DNA from: Nonomuraea maritima
GTDB lineage: Bacteria > Actinomycetota > Actinomycetes > Streptosporangiales > Streptosporangiaceae
Length of the DNA stretch: 64,000 bases
Assembly: GCF_900100395.1 (NCBI RefSeq)
Contig: NZ_FNFB01000013.1
Span: forward strand, 124,001 to 188,000
Reading direction: 5' to 3'
Below the pieces are notes generated by a model. It was not told the origin of the DNA, did no database searches, and was given only the letters and a program-made list of their open reading frames with translations. Both the position numbers and the translations under genes were made by a program. This document shows, one piece after another, positions 43,460 through 51,403 of the stretch (within the stretch, counting starts at the first letter, position 1; each line of letters starts with the position of its first letter).

Positions 43460-44622
43460 GGATCGACCTGCCAGGAGTGGGCCCGTACGAGCTGCGCGAG
43501 CCCGCACGCTGGTCCCCCGCCGAGCGGCCGGCGACGAGCCGGATCGCCTACGCCGCCGCCCACGTGGTCGCCGACCCGCTGGGCGACAACACGCCCGGCT
43601 CCCCCGCCGTCGTCGACTGGGACGCGACGCTGCGCTTCCGCCGCCACCTGTGGTCGTACGGTCTGCGGGTGGCCGACGCCATGGACACCGCCCAGCGCAA
43701 CATGGGCCTCGACTGGGCGGCGACCAGGGAGCTCATCCGGCGCAGCGCCGCCGAGGCCCGCGCCTACGGCGACCCGGCGGCGCTCGTGTCCTGCGGCGCC
43801 GGCACCGACCACCGTCCGGACGCGGGCGACCTGGACGCGATCACGGCGGCGTACGCCGAGCAGATCGAGACCGTGCAGGACACCGGCGCCGGCGTGATCA
43901 TCATGGCCTCGCGCCAGCTGGCCCGGGTGGCGTCGGGGCCCGCCGACTACCACCAGGTGTACGGCAAGCTGTTCGGGCTGGCCGGCCGTCCGGTGATCCT
44001 GCACTGGCTGGGCGAGATGTTCGATCCGCAGCTGGCGGGCTACTGGGGTTCGCGCGAGGTCGACGCGGCGACGGAGTCGTTCCTTGAGCTGATCCACGCC
44101 CACGCCGCGATGGTGGACGGCGTGAAGGTGTCGCTGCTCGACGAGGAGCACGAGGTGCGTCTGCGCGCCGCGCTGCCCGAGGGCGTCAAGCTGTACACCG
44201 GCGACGACTTCAACTACCCGTCCCTGATCAGGTCGGGTTCGCACGCGCTGCTCGGCATCTTCGACGCCATCGCCCCGGCCGCGGCGGCGGCGCTGCGGGT
44301 GCTCGACGAGGCCGAGGCGGCTCCCGACGCGGCGGAACGCGACCGGCTGCTGGCCGCCTACGACGAGATCCTGGCGCCGACGGTGCCGCTGTCGCGGAAG
44401 ATCTTCGAGGCGCCGACGTACCACTACAAGACCGGCATCGTGTTCCTGTCCTGGCTGAACGGCCACCAGGACGCGTTCGCCATGGTGAACGGCGCCCAGT
44501 CGGCCCGCTCGCTGGTGCACCTGGCAGAGGTGTTCGCCCTGGCCGACCAGGCCGGGCTGCTGGCCGACCAGGAGCTCGCGGTGCGCCGGATGAAGGCCCT
44601 GCTGGCGGTGAACGGCCTGTGA
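43456..44622 (+). CDS. DUF993 (dihydrodipicolinate synthase-like TIM-barrel) protein
   Basis: 388 aa. DUF993 members are annotated as DHDPS-family aldolases and occur in sugar-catabolic operons. Conserved stretches include LWSYGLRVADAMDTAQRNMG, LVSCGAGTDHRPDAGDL, and KLYTGDDFNYPSL. It may cleave or dehydrate a keto-sugar intermediate. It starts at GTG overlapping the previous stop by 4 bp (GTGA) and ends in the same way with the next gene. Confidence 0.87.
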   Translation: MRIDLPGVGPYELREPARWSPAERPATSRIAYAAAHVVADPLGDNTPGSPAVVDWDATLRFRRHLWSYGLRVADAMDTAQRNMGLDWAATRELIRRSAAEARAYGDPAALVSCGAGTDHRPDAGDLDAITAAYAEQIETVQDTGAGVIIMASRQLARVASGPADYHQVYGKLFGLAGRPVILHWLGEMFDPQLAGYWGSREVDAATESFLELIHAHAAMVDGVKVSLLDEEHEVRLRAALPEGVKLYTGDDFNYPSLIRSGSHALLGIFDAIAPAAAAALRVLDEAEAAPDAAERDRLLAAYDEILAPTVPLSRKIFEAPTYHYKTGIVFLSWLNGHQDAFAMVNGAQSARSLVHLAEVFALADQAGLLADQELAVRRMKALLAVNGL

Positions 44623-45491
44623 GCCTCTCGCTGAACCAGTGGACGACCAGGCGCTGGTCGGTCGCCGAGGCCGTGGACGGCTGCGTCCGGCACGGCCTGG
44701 AGGCGATCGGGCTGTGGCGCGAGAAGGTCGCCGAGCAGGGGCTCGCGGAGAGCGTCAAGCTCGTGCGGGCAGCCGGGCTGCGGGTCTCGTCGCTGTGCCG
44801 CGGCGGCTTCCTCACCGCGGGCGGCCTGCCCGGCGAGGAGGGGCGTACGGCGTTCGCGCGGGCGCTGGAGGACAACCGGCGGGCCATCGACGAGGCGGCC
44901 GAGCTGTCGGCGGCGTGCCTGGTGATGGTGGTGGGCGGCCTGCCCGGCGTGCGGCCGGGCGAGGCGCTGCCCGCCGGCGGCTTCACGCGTGACCTCGCAG
45001 GGGCCCGCGAGCAGGTGGCCGAGGCGCTGGCGGAGCTGGCGCCGTACGCCGGGGAGCGGGGGGTGAAGCTGGCCCTGGAGCCGCTGCACCCGATCTACTG
45101 CCCGGACCGGGCCGTGCTGTCGACGCTCGGGCAGGCGCTGGAGCTGAGCCTGCCGTACCCGCAGGAGCAGGTCGGCGTCGTGGTGGACACCTTCCACGTG
45201 TGGTGGGACCCGCGGCTGTTCGAGGACGTCGCTCGGGCCGGCCGCAGGATCGCCTCCTACCAGGTGTGCGACTACCTGCACCCGCTGCCCGAGGACGTGC
45301 TGCTCGGGCGGGGCATGATGGGCGACGGCGTGATCGACTTCCGGCCGATCACGCAGGCGGTGCTGGCCGCCGGGTACGCCGGCGACGTCGAGGTCGAGAT
45401 CTTCAACGCCGACGTCTGGGCCGCCGACCCCGACGAGGTGGTGGCCACCATGCGGGCCCGCTACGAGGACGTGGTGCTCGCCGCCCCGTGA
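44619..45491 (+). CDS. Sugar phosphate isomerase/epimerase
   Basis: 290 aa, xylose-isomerase-like TIM barrel (AP_endonuc_2). Metal ligands of the family are likely in LALEPLHPIYCPDRA (Glu), VVVDTFHVWWDPR (Asp and His), and DVEVEIFN (Glu). It is the last gene of the LacI-controlled operon and probably isomerises the oxidised sugar. It overlaps the DUF993 gene by 4 bp. Confidence 0.9.
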   Translation: MSLSLNQWTTRRWSVAEAVDGCVRHGLEAIGLWREKVAEQGLAESVKLVRAAGLRVSSLCRGGFLTAGGLPGEEGRTAFARALEDNRRAIDEAAELSAACLVMVVGGLPGVRPGEALPAGGFTRDLAGAREQVAEALAELAPYAGERGVKLALEPLHPIYCPDRAVLSTLGQALELSLPYPQEQVGVVVDTFHVWWDPRLFEDVARAGRRIASYQVCDYLHPLPEDVLLGRGMMGDGVIDFRPITQAVLAAGYAGDVEVEIFNADVWAADPDEVVATMRARYEDVVLAAP

Positions 45492-45494
45492 CGG

Positions 45495-45548
45495 CCGGTG
45501 TCAGGACGGCACCGGGCGTCACGGGCGTCCGGTGTCAGGACGGCACCG
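45495..45548. repeat. 20-bp direct repeat at a gene 3' end
   Basis: CCGGTGTCAGGACGGCACCG occurs at 45495-45514 and exactly again at 45529-45548. The right copy includes the last codons (VPS) and stop of the minus-strand phosphotransferase gene; the left copy duplicates them beyond the stop. The 49-bp duplication at 21231 has the same layout. Confidence 0.9.
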
Positions 45549-48105
45549 TCACGGTGCCGGCGGCGCCGTTCACGGTGATCTCCTGGCCCGGCGTGATGCG
45601 CTGTGTCGCGCCGGGCACGCCGACGACGGCCGGGATGCCGTACTCCCTGGCCACGACCGCGCCGTGCGACATCGCGCCGCCCATCTCCATGACGAGCCCG
45701 CCCGCCGTCAGGAACAGCGGCGTCCAGCCAGGGTCGGTCGAGGGGCAGACGAGGATCTCGCCGGGCTCCAGGTGCGCGCCGACCGGATCGAGGACCACCC
45801 TGGCCCTGCCGGTGACCGTGCCAGGGGAGGCGGCGGTGCCGGTGATCGCGCCGTCGGCGGCGGGCTCGGCGAGCGCCTCCGGCTCGGTGCCGTCGGACAG
45901 CAGCACGCGCGGCACGTGCCGGCGGCGGCGTTCCCTGTCGTACTCCTCGCGCCTGGCGGCCACGAGCGGACGCCGGTCGCCGCCGGACAGGGCGGCCCTG
46001 GCCTCGCGAATGTCGAGGAAGAACACGTCGGCGGGCGCGTCGAGGACGCCCCGCTCCGCGAGGTGCTCGCCGACCACCAGCAGGCTCCGCCGGACCGCCG
46101 CGAGCGACTTGACGAGGTGGAACTTGGGCAGCTCGCGCAGCCCCGCATACGTACGGGTGCGCCCGAGCGCGAACCGCACCACGGGGGCCCGCCAGCGCGC
46201 CCTGCGCCCGGCCCGCGCCGCCACCCGGGCGACCGCCTGCCGCGCCTCTCGGTCGCCCTTCGCGAAGAGCACGTCGGGGGCGAGGTCATCATCGTCCATG
46301 CGCAGGTAGTTGGCCAGCGCGCCGAGGATGTGCTCGGGCTCCTCCGACCAGCGGGGCACGCCGAGGTCGATCTCGGCGACGCCGCGGTGGCCGTACGTGT
46401 CGAGGAAGGCGGCGATCTCGCGCTGGGCCGTGGGCAGGAGGAGCTTCTCGCGGTAGCGGCGGGCCAGCTCGGCGACGGACAACTCGCGGAACGGCTCCGG
46501 CTCGATCCGGGTGGCGAGGTGCCACAGGGCGAGGTCCATCTCCGTGGTGGGGTTGTGCGGGACGCCGCGCAGCACGTCGCCCATGTCGTTCACCGGCACC
46601 CCGGACAGCCGGGAGGCCAGCGCGAACAGGGCGTAGCCGGTGACGACGGTCGGCATGATCGTGATGATCCGCGGGAACGTCCCGGCGAGCACCCGTTCCG
46701 CGTGGTCGAGCCGCTGCTCGGGGGTGGCCGAGTCGGGCACCCTGAGCCGGCGCTCGTTCTCCTGTCCGATCCGCTCGATGGACGCCAGCGCCTTGCGGGG
46801 GCTGGTGAGGGCGGTCAGCGCGCGGGCGGGCAGGCGTACGCGGCGGGCGAAGTGGGCGAGGCCGCGCAGGAAGCGGTGGGCGGGGGCGGGCGTCACGGCC
46901 AGCCGGGGGTCGTCGAACAGCCGCTCCATCACGGTCGCGGTGCGCGCCTCGCCGAGCGTCATCGCGCGCGGCAGCAGGACGCGGCCCTGGCGGCTGCGTA
47001 CGGCCGGGGTGATGTCGAACCACACGCGGTCGCCCGACGCCGTCATGAAGGGGGCGCCGTCGCGCGGGTCGGCGGGGGCGCGGCCGAACAGGCCCGCGCC
47101 GCCCGCGCTGATCAGCCGGAACGCCGACACCCCCATCGGGGTGAGCGGGCCCATGACGCCCTGCACCACGTTGAGCGAGAAGTACACCCTCAGACCAGGA
47201 CCCTTGGGCTCGGGCAGCGGGTAGAGCGTGGTGACGGGCCTGGCCTGGGTGAGCCAGAGCTTTCCGTCGCGGTCGAGGGCCCACTCGGTGTCCTGGGGGC
47301 TGCCGTAGTGCCGCTCGACGCGCTCGCCGAGGGCGGCGAGCTCGCGTACGCGGTCGTCGGTGAGGCTGAGGCCGCTCACGGCGGTCTCGACGTGTTCGGT
47401 GCCGCCTCCCGGCAGGGGACGGACGGCGATCCGCTTGTCGCCGGCGCGGCGCTCCAGGATTCTTCCGTCGAGGACGACGAAGCGGTCGGGGTTGACGGCG
47501 CCCGAGACGACCGCCTCGCCGAGCCCCGGGCTCGCGTCGATCACGATCTCGTGCCGCCGGCCCGTGACCGGGTTGGCGGTGAACATGACGCCCGCCACCT
47601 CGGCGTCCACCATCGTCTGGACGACGACCGCGAGGCTCACGCAGGCGTGGTCGACGCCGTTCGACTCGCGGTAGGCGACGGCGCGGTCGGTCCACAGCGA
47701 GGCCCAGCAGCGGCGTACGGCCTCCACGACCGCCTGCGCGCCCACGACGTTGAGGAACGTGTCCTGCTGACCGGCGAAGCTGGCGAACGGCAGGTCTTCC
47801 GCCGTGGCGGAGGAGCGTACGGCGACCGGCACATCATCGCCGAGCGCGGTGTAGGCGGCGACGATCGCGTCGCGCACGTCCGGCGGGACGGGGGTTTCCA
47901 GGAGGTGCCGCCTGGCCCGTTCGGCCAGGTCGTCGCCGGTCGGGTCGAAACCATGGGCGGCCCGCCGGTAGGCCTCCGTGGTCAGCGCCCACCCGGGCGG
48001 GACGGGCAGCCCCGCCTTGGTGAGCTCGCCGAGGTTCGCGGCCTTGCCGCCGACCGTGGCGAGCAGCCCGGCGTGGATCTCGGCGAGATCGAGGACCAGC
48101 GTCAT
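45535..48105 (-). CDS. Rifampin phosphotransferase-like PEP/pyruvate-binding enzyme
   Basis: 856 aa. An ATP-grasp domain covers about residues 10-315 (VGGKAANLGELTKAGLPVPP, VRSSATAEDLPFASFAGQQD, FTANPVTGRRHEIVIDASPG). A large middle domain follows at about 325-740. A swivelling His domain at about 775-856 carries GGAMSHGAVVAREYGIPAVVG with the catalytic His. This order and size match RPH enzymes, which inactivate rifamycins by phosphorylation, rather than PEP synthase. Rifampicin phosphorylation in this host is inferred. I looked for the 19-bp rifamycin-associated element upstream and did not find one. Confidence 0.85.
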   Translation of the reverse strand: MTLVLDLAEIHAGLLATVGGKAANLGELTKAGLPVPPGWALTTEAYRRAAHGFDPTGDDLAERARRHLLETPVPPDVRDAIVAAYTALGDDVPVAVRSSATAEDLPFASFAGQQDTFLNVVGAQAVVEAVRRCWASLWTDRAVAYRESNGVDHACVSLAVVVQTMVDAEVAGVMFTANPVTGRRHEIVIDASPGLGEAVVSGAVNPDRFVVLDGRILERRAGDKRIAVRPLPGGGTEHVETAVSGLSLTDDRVRELAALGERVERHYGSPQDTEWALDRDGKLWLTQARPVTTLYPLPEPKGPGLRVYFSLNVVQGVMGPLTPMGVSAFRLISAGGAGLFGRAPADPRDGAPFMTASGDRVWFDITPAVRSRQGRVLLPRAMTLGEARTATVMERLFDDPRLAVTPAPAHRFLRGLAHFARRVRLPARALTALTSPRKALASIERIGQENERRLRVPDSATPEQRLDHAERVLAGTFPRIITIMPTVVTGYALFALASRLSGVPVNDMGDVLRGVPHNPTTEMDLALWHLATRIEPEPFRELSVAELARRYREKLLLPTAQREIAAFLDTYGHRGVAEIDLGVPRWSEEPEHILGALANYLRMDDDDLAPDVLFAKGDREARQAVARVAARAGRRARWRAPVVRFALGRTRTYAGLRELPKFHLVKSLAAVRRSLLVVGEHLAERGVLDAPADVFFLDIREARAALSGGDRRPLVAARREEYDRERRRRHVPRVLLSDGTEPEALAEPAADGAITGTAASPGTVTGRARVVLDPVGAHLEPGEILVCPSTDPGWTPLFLTAGGLVMEMGGAMSHGAVVAREYGIPAVVGVPGATQRITPGQEITVNGAAGTVTVPS

Positions 48106-48140
48106 CGTGTGTGCTCCCGGGGGTGAGTCGTCCTGCCCCC

Positions 48141-48169
48141 AGTGTCACCCGTTTCCGCCAGAAATTCAA
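48141..48169 (-). promoter_or_regulatory. Promoter of the phosphotransferase-like gene
   Basis: On the minus strand TTGAAT (48169 to 48164) and GACACT (48146 to 48141) are 17 bp apart. The predicted start is about 29 nt before the ATG at 48105, leaving room for the GGGAG ribosome site. Confidence 0.6.
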
Positions 48170-49405
48170 CACATGATGAAAATGCTGCGTCCGGGGCCGG
48201 CGGGATGCGGACCAGTCGCGCGAGGAGGCGGCCGAGACGGTCGACCGCAGCCCAGCAGACCGCGGCGCGGGCCGGCGTGGACAAGCTTCGGGGGAACCGG
48301 CTCGGCTGCACGCCGACCGGGGGTCATTCGAGGAACCGGGTGAGGCGCCGCCAAGATCTTGGTAGAGCCAATCGGGCAGGTCGGCCGATGACCCGAGGGG
48401 CGGGCACCCGAGAGAGCGCCGGCCGGGCGGTCCAGAGATCATTCCCCATGACGGTTCTTGTGATACTCACGAATGGCCACGAAACCGGTGACCAGAAGAA
48501 TCACGATGATGAAAGCAGATGCTGCGAATATGTTGGCGCCGGACTTTCCTTCGTTGATGGAGTTCGTGATGCGAACGAAGCCGAACAGCGCACGTTTCCA
48601 TCACTTCAGCTCCTTGAACTTCTTCGTCTTCATCGATTGTCCACTTCGCTGAACGGCGAGAAATACCCCTGTCAAACCAGAAGTACGGGGCAGGATCCAG
48701 GCCTGCGGAGACTTCCGCTTCCATCGATTACCTGCCGCGCCCCACTCGGAAGAATGGTGTCAGCGAGCGCCAACCCGCCGTCCTGAGGTTTTCTCGAGCG
48801 TAAAACTCCACGGACCCGCTGGGGCACTGCCGCAGAACGACGTCATGGCCGATCCGAGCGGGAGAGCCGCCGGGACGACGTCCGCGGCCAGGTCCGGCGG
48901 CGTCTGGATGGCGGCCTTGTGCCTTGGCCATCTGCTATGGCAGGACAGTCCCCACCCGCCGGGAACTTCGTGTTCGCGCCATCGCGGCGGCAGTCGGAGA
49001 CGGCCGCAACGTTCTGGGCGTGGTGGGTGGCGGAGATCGTTCTTCGCGGGGGTTGGCGGATATCAACAGTCGGATATTTCAGGATTTGCAGAGGCTGGGT
49101 TCCTATAGCAGGTGAAACCAGGATCTCGGATTTCAGGCACGGCCATCCGTGATCACCTAGAAGTGGCTGAGCGGGACAGTCTCGGGCCAGCTCAGACACG
49201 GTCGAAGTCTTCTATCGGCCCGTACGGCCGCCAAACGGGAAATGTCTGGCTATTCATCGCGTTCCATGCGCGATTCGCCACCTTTATGGATGCTTCGCGC
49301 TTACCTGCGAGAACGACGGACGACGTTCCATGCACTGGTGAACAATGGCCCCGCCAAACAGTCGCGCCTACCCGAGGCGCGGTAAATTCCGAGAGGCACA
49401 CTCAC
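48170..49405. other. 1.2-kb gene-poor, AT-richer region
   Basis: Coding signal is weak and fragmented on both strands, and base composition falls below that of the neighbours from about 48430 onward. Fragments with some protein-like character are a minus-strand frame ending near 48728, a minus-strand frame opening at 48724 with a good ribosome site, a single-TM frame at 48439-48633 broken by TGA, and a plus-strand frame 48924-49115. This looks like decayed genes or a remnant of transferred DNA. Confidence 0.6.
48439..48633 (-). pseudogene. Small single-TM protein frame with an in-frame TGA
   Basis: The frame starts ATG (48633) MKTKKFKELK, meets TGA at 48601-48603 (codon 11), then continues WKRALFGFVRITNSINEGKS, a clear membrane segment (NIFAASAFIIVILLVTGFVAI), and a basic tail ending NRHGE at TGA 48439-48441. 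The second part has good codon bias and helix character but no start codon with a ribosome site. It may be a mutated gene, a sequencing error, or readthrough. I do not recognise a family. Confidence 0.45.
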
Positions 49406-50485
49406 ATGTTCAGCAAAGTCGCGGCCGCCACGGCCGCCGGCGTGCTGGCGGTGTCCGGACTGGCCACCGGCACCGCCCACGCGTCCACCGGATGGCAGGC
49501 CAAGGCGCCGTCCAAGATCCTCGACTCCGGCACCGTCCGGCTCGAGGGTGGCAACACCAGCGTCGAGACGTCCGCCCTCGACATGCCCGTCCAGGCGGGC
49601 GACGTCGTGTCGTTCCGCTACCGGCTGAGGGACGGAGCGACCTGCACGGGCGGCGCGCCCCGGGTCTTCGTCGAGACGCAGGGCACGTACACCAACTCGT
49701 GGGACCAGAACATCGGCGCGGGCAAGCAGTGCGGCGAGAACGGCGTCGTCACGTTCACCGTGCCCGCCAACGGGCGCATCGGCGCGGCCGGCATCGTGTA
49801 CGACAACGGCGGCCCCGGCCACGTCATCGTGTCCGACCTGACGGTCGACGGCCGCAAGGTGCGCTTCCTCGACCGCCGGCCCGCCCCGGCGGCGGTGCCG
49901 GTGAAGCCGAGGCAGCCGTGGGTCGACCAGCCCAAGTGCGGGACGAACCTCGGCTGGGTGGGCATCCCGCGCCAGCGCGGCGTCTCCTTCAAGATCGACG
50001 GTCGCCCGATGGAGCCGGGCCGCCATGAGGTCCGTCCCGGCCGCTACGTCGTCACCGCGCACGCCTGGGACGGCCACAAACTGGTCGGCGAGCGCGCCTG
50101 GAAGCGGTTCGTGAAGCGGGGCCTCCCCTGCGGCTCCGGCCGGGTGGCCACGCCGGTGGAGCCGACGCTCGACCAGCCCACCTGCGCCGACAAGGTGGCG
50201 TCGCTCGCCATCCCGAAGGCGCGCGGCGTCATCTACCGCACCGCGCCCGACGCGCTCCTCGAGCAGGGACAGCGCTACACGGTCGACGCGGGCCTCGTGG
50301 TGGTCACCGCCGAGGCCGCCCACGGCTTCAAGCTCGCCGAGGGGGCGCAGCGCGAGTGGCGGATGCCTGTCGCTGAGAAGCCCGACTGCCGGCCCGCGAA
50401 CCCGCCGGCCACCGACGTCGACGTGGTGAACGACATCCCCGTCCCCACCCGCGTCGACACCGGCCTCGGCGGCCTCGCGCGCTGA
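49406..50485 (+). CDS. Secreted two-repeat protein beside a class F sortase
   Basis: 359 aa. The signal peptide ends at AHA (residues 1-27). An N-terminal beta-rich domain (about 30-160) contains Cys residues likely to form a disulfide. Two related repeats of about 75 aa follow (CGTNLGWVGIPRQRGVSFKI and CADKVASLAIPKARGVIYRT), each with paired Cys. The tail ends VPTRVDTGLGGLAR with no membrane anchor. A class F sortase gene lies 332 bp downstream, and this protein is a candidate partner although no classical LPXTG is present. GAGAGG precedes the ATG. Confidence 0.8.
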   Translation: MFSKVAAATAAGVLAVSGLATGTAHASTGWQAKAPSKILDSGTVRLEGGNTSVETSALDMPVQAGDVVSFRYRLRDGATCTGGAPRVFVETQGTYTNSWDQNIGAGKQCGENGVVTFTVPANGRIGAAGIVYDNGGPGHVIVSDLTVDGRKVRFLDRRPAPAAVPVKPRQPWVDQPKCGTNLGWVGIPRQRGVSFKIDGRPMEPGRHEVRPGRYVVTAHAWDGHKLVGERAWKRFVKRGLPCGSGRVATPVEPTLDQPTCADKVASLAIPKARGVIYRTAPDALLEQGQRYTVDAGLVVVTAEAAHGFKLAEGAQREWRMPVAEKPDCRPANPPATDVDVVNDIPVPTRVDTGLGGLAR

Positions 50486-50524
50486 CGGCCGTCACGGACC
50501 CCCACCACCAGAGCGGCACTCCCC

Positions 50525-50710
50525 CATCGCAACCGCCCGGTCGAGGCACCGCGCGCCTCTGGCCGAGCGGCCATCACAACCGCCCGCCCGGGACACCGCG
50601 CACCCTGGCCGAGCGGCCATCACAACCGTTCGGTCAGGGCACCGCGCGCCCCTGGCCGAGTGGCCATCGCAACCATCCGGTCCGGGCACCGCGCGCCCCG
50701 GCCGGGCGGC
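50525..50710. repeat. 4 x 46-47-bp tandem repeat
   Basis: Units start at 50525, 50572, 50618 and 50665. Each begins CATCACAACC or CATCGCAACC, has GGCACCGCGCGCC in the middle, and ends CTGGCCGAGCGGC or close to it. The period rules out a protein repeat. Confidence 0.9.
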
Positions 50711-50715
50711 GTCCT

Positions 50716-50741
50716 CCCCGGTCGGGACGTCCCGGCCGGGG
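50716..50741. terminator. 26-bp near-perfect palindrome
   Basis: The segment is self-complementary except for one base pair, centred on GGGACGTCCC. It may terminate transcription of the secreted-protein gene, or act as an operator for the sortase gene. Confidence 0.55.
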
Positions 50742-50817
50742 AGGGTCTCTCCGCCGGTCCCGGGGACGTCCTCCGCAGGGAGGGCGTCCCCTCCGTCCTC
50801 CCCCTGGAGTTCCCTTG

Positions 50818-51384
50818 ATGCGTCGTATCCTCGCCGTCACCGTCCTCGTCGTCGCCATCGCCGCCTGTGGCGACTCGCCTCCGTCGTCCGCCCCCTCAGC
50901 GGTCGCGACCGACACCCCCGTGGCGGCGGTGACGCCGCGGCCCGCGGTGGCCGACCCGGCCCGCATCCGCATCCCGGCCATCGGCGTGGACGCGCCCCTG
51001 GTGCGGCTCGGCCTCGCCGGCGACGGGTCGATGCAGACCCCCGACTTCGGCAAGGCGGGCTGGTACAAGGAGGGCCCGCGGCCCGGCGAGCCGGGCCCCG
51101 CGGTGATCGCCGCCCACGTCGACGGCAAGAGCGGCCCCGACGTGTTCGCCAAGCTCGGACGGCTGCGGAAGGGCGCCAAGATCGTCGTGGTCGACAAGAG
51201 CGGCCAGACGCATCAGTTCGTCGCCGGGAAGACCCAGCAGTCGGCCAAGACCGCGCTTCCCACCGAGGAGATCTGGGGCGAGACGGCGAAGCCGGCGCTG
51301 CGGCTGATCACCTGCGGCGGCACGTTCGACCGGGCGAGCGGCCACTACGACAGCAACGTCATCGTCTGGGCCGACTCGGTGTGA
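50818..51384 (+). CDS. Class F sortase with lipoprotein-type signal
   Basis: 188 aa. Catalytic residues are His100 in VIAAHVDGKSGP, Cys166 in LITCGGTFD, and Arg172. The segment RIPAIGVDAPLVRLGL is typical of class F. The N-terminus MRRILAVTVLVVAIAACGD carries a lipobox-like IAAC with Cys17, so the enzyme may be lipid-anchored rather than spanning the membrane by a helix. It lies downstream of a secreted protein at 49406. GGAGT precedes ATG 50818. Confidence 0.9.
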   Translation: MRRILAVTVLVVAIAACGDSPPSSAPSAVATDTPVAAVTPRPAVADPARIRIPAIGVDAPLVRLGLAGDGSMQTPDFGKAGWYKEGPRPGEPGPAVIAAHVDGKSGPDVFAKLGRLRKGAKIVVVDKSGQTHQFVAGKTQQSAKTALPTEEIWGETAKPALRLITCGGTFDRASGHYDSNVIVWADSV

Positions 51385-51403
51385 CCCGCGGGGCGGGTCA
51401 CAC
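51379..51403. terminator. Bidirectional hairpin across two convergent stops
   Basis: GTGTGACCCGC (51379-51389) pairs perfectly with GCGGGTCACAC (51393-51403) around a 3-nt loop. It covers the sortase stop and the phosphatase-family stop. Confidence 0.85.

Larger units (their letters stand above)
50486..50817. other. 332-bp intergenic region with tandem repeats
   Basis: It contains four 46-47-bp tandem units (50525-50710), a 26-bp near-palindrome, and a GC-rich stretch leading to the sortase ribosome site. No gene is supported. Confidence 0.75.

Noticed and set aside
48106..48170. Rifamycin-associated element upstream of the phosphotransferase-like gene
   Set aside because: I searched for the 19-bp palindromic element by eye and found no match.
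48102..48311. 69-aa minus-strand frame overlapping the phosphotransferase start by ATGA
   Set aside because: The overlap is suggestive, but a promoter lies inside the frame and the product shows no recognisable composition or ribosome site.
50492..50689. Minus-strand frame through the 47-bp repeats with repeated CDG and ARGARC segments
   Set aside because: The repeat period is not a multiple of three, so the frame rotates between units; no start signal.
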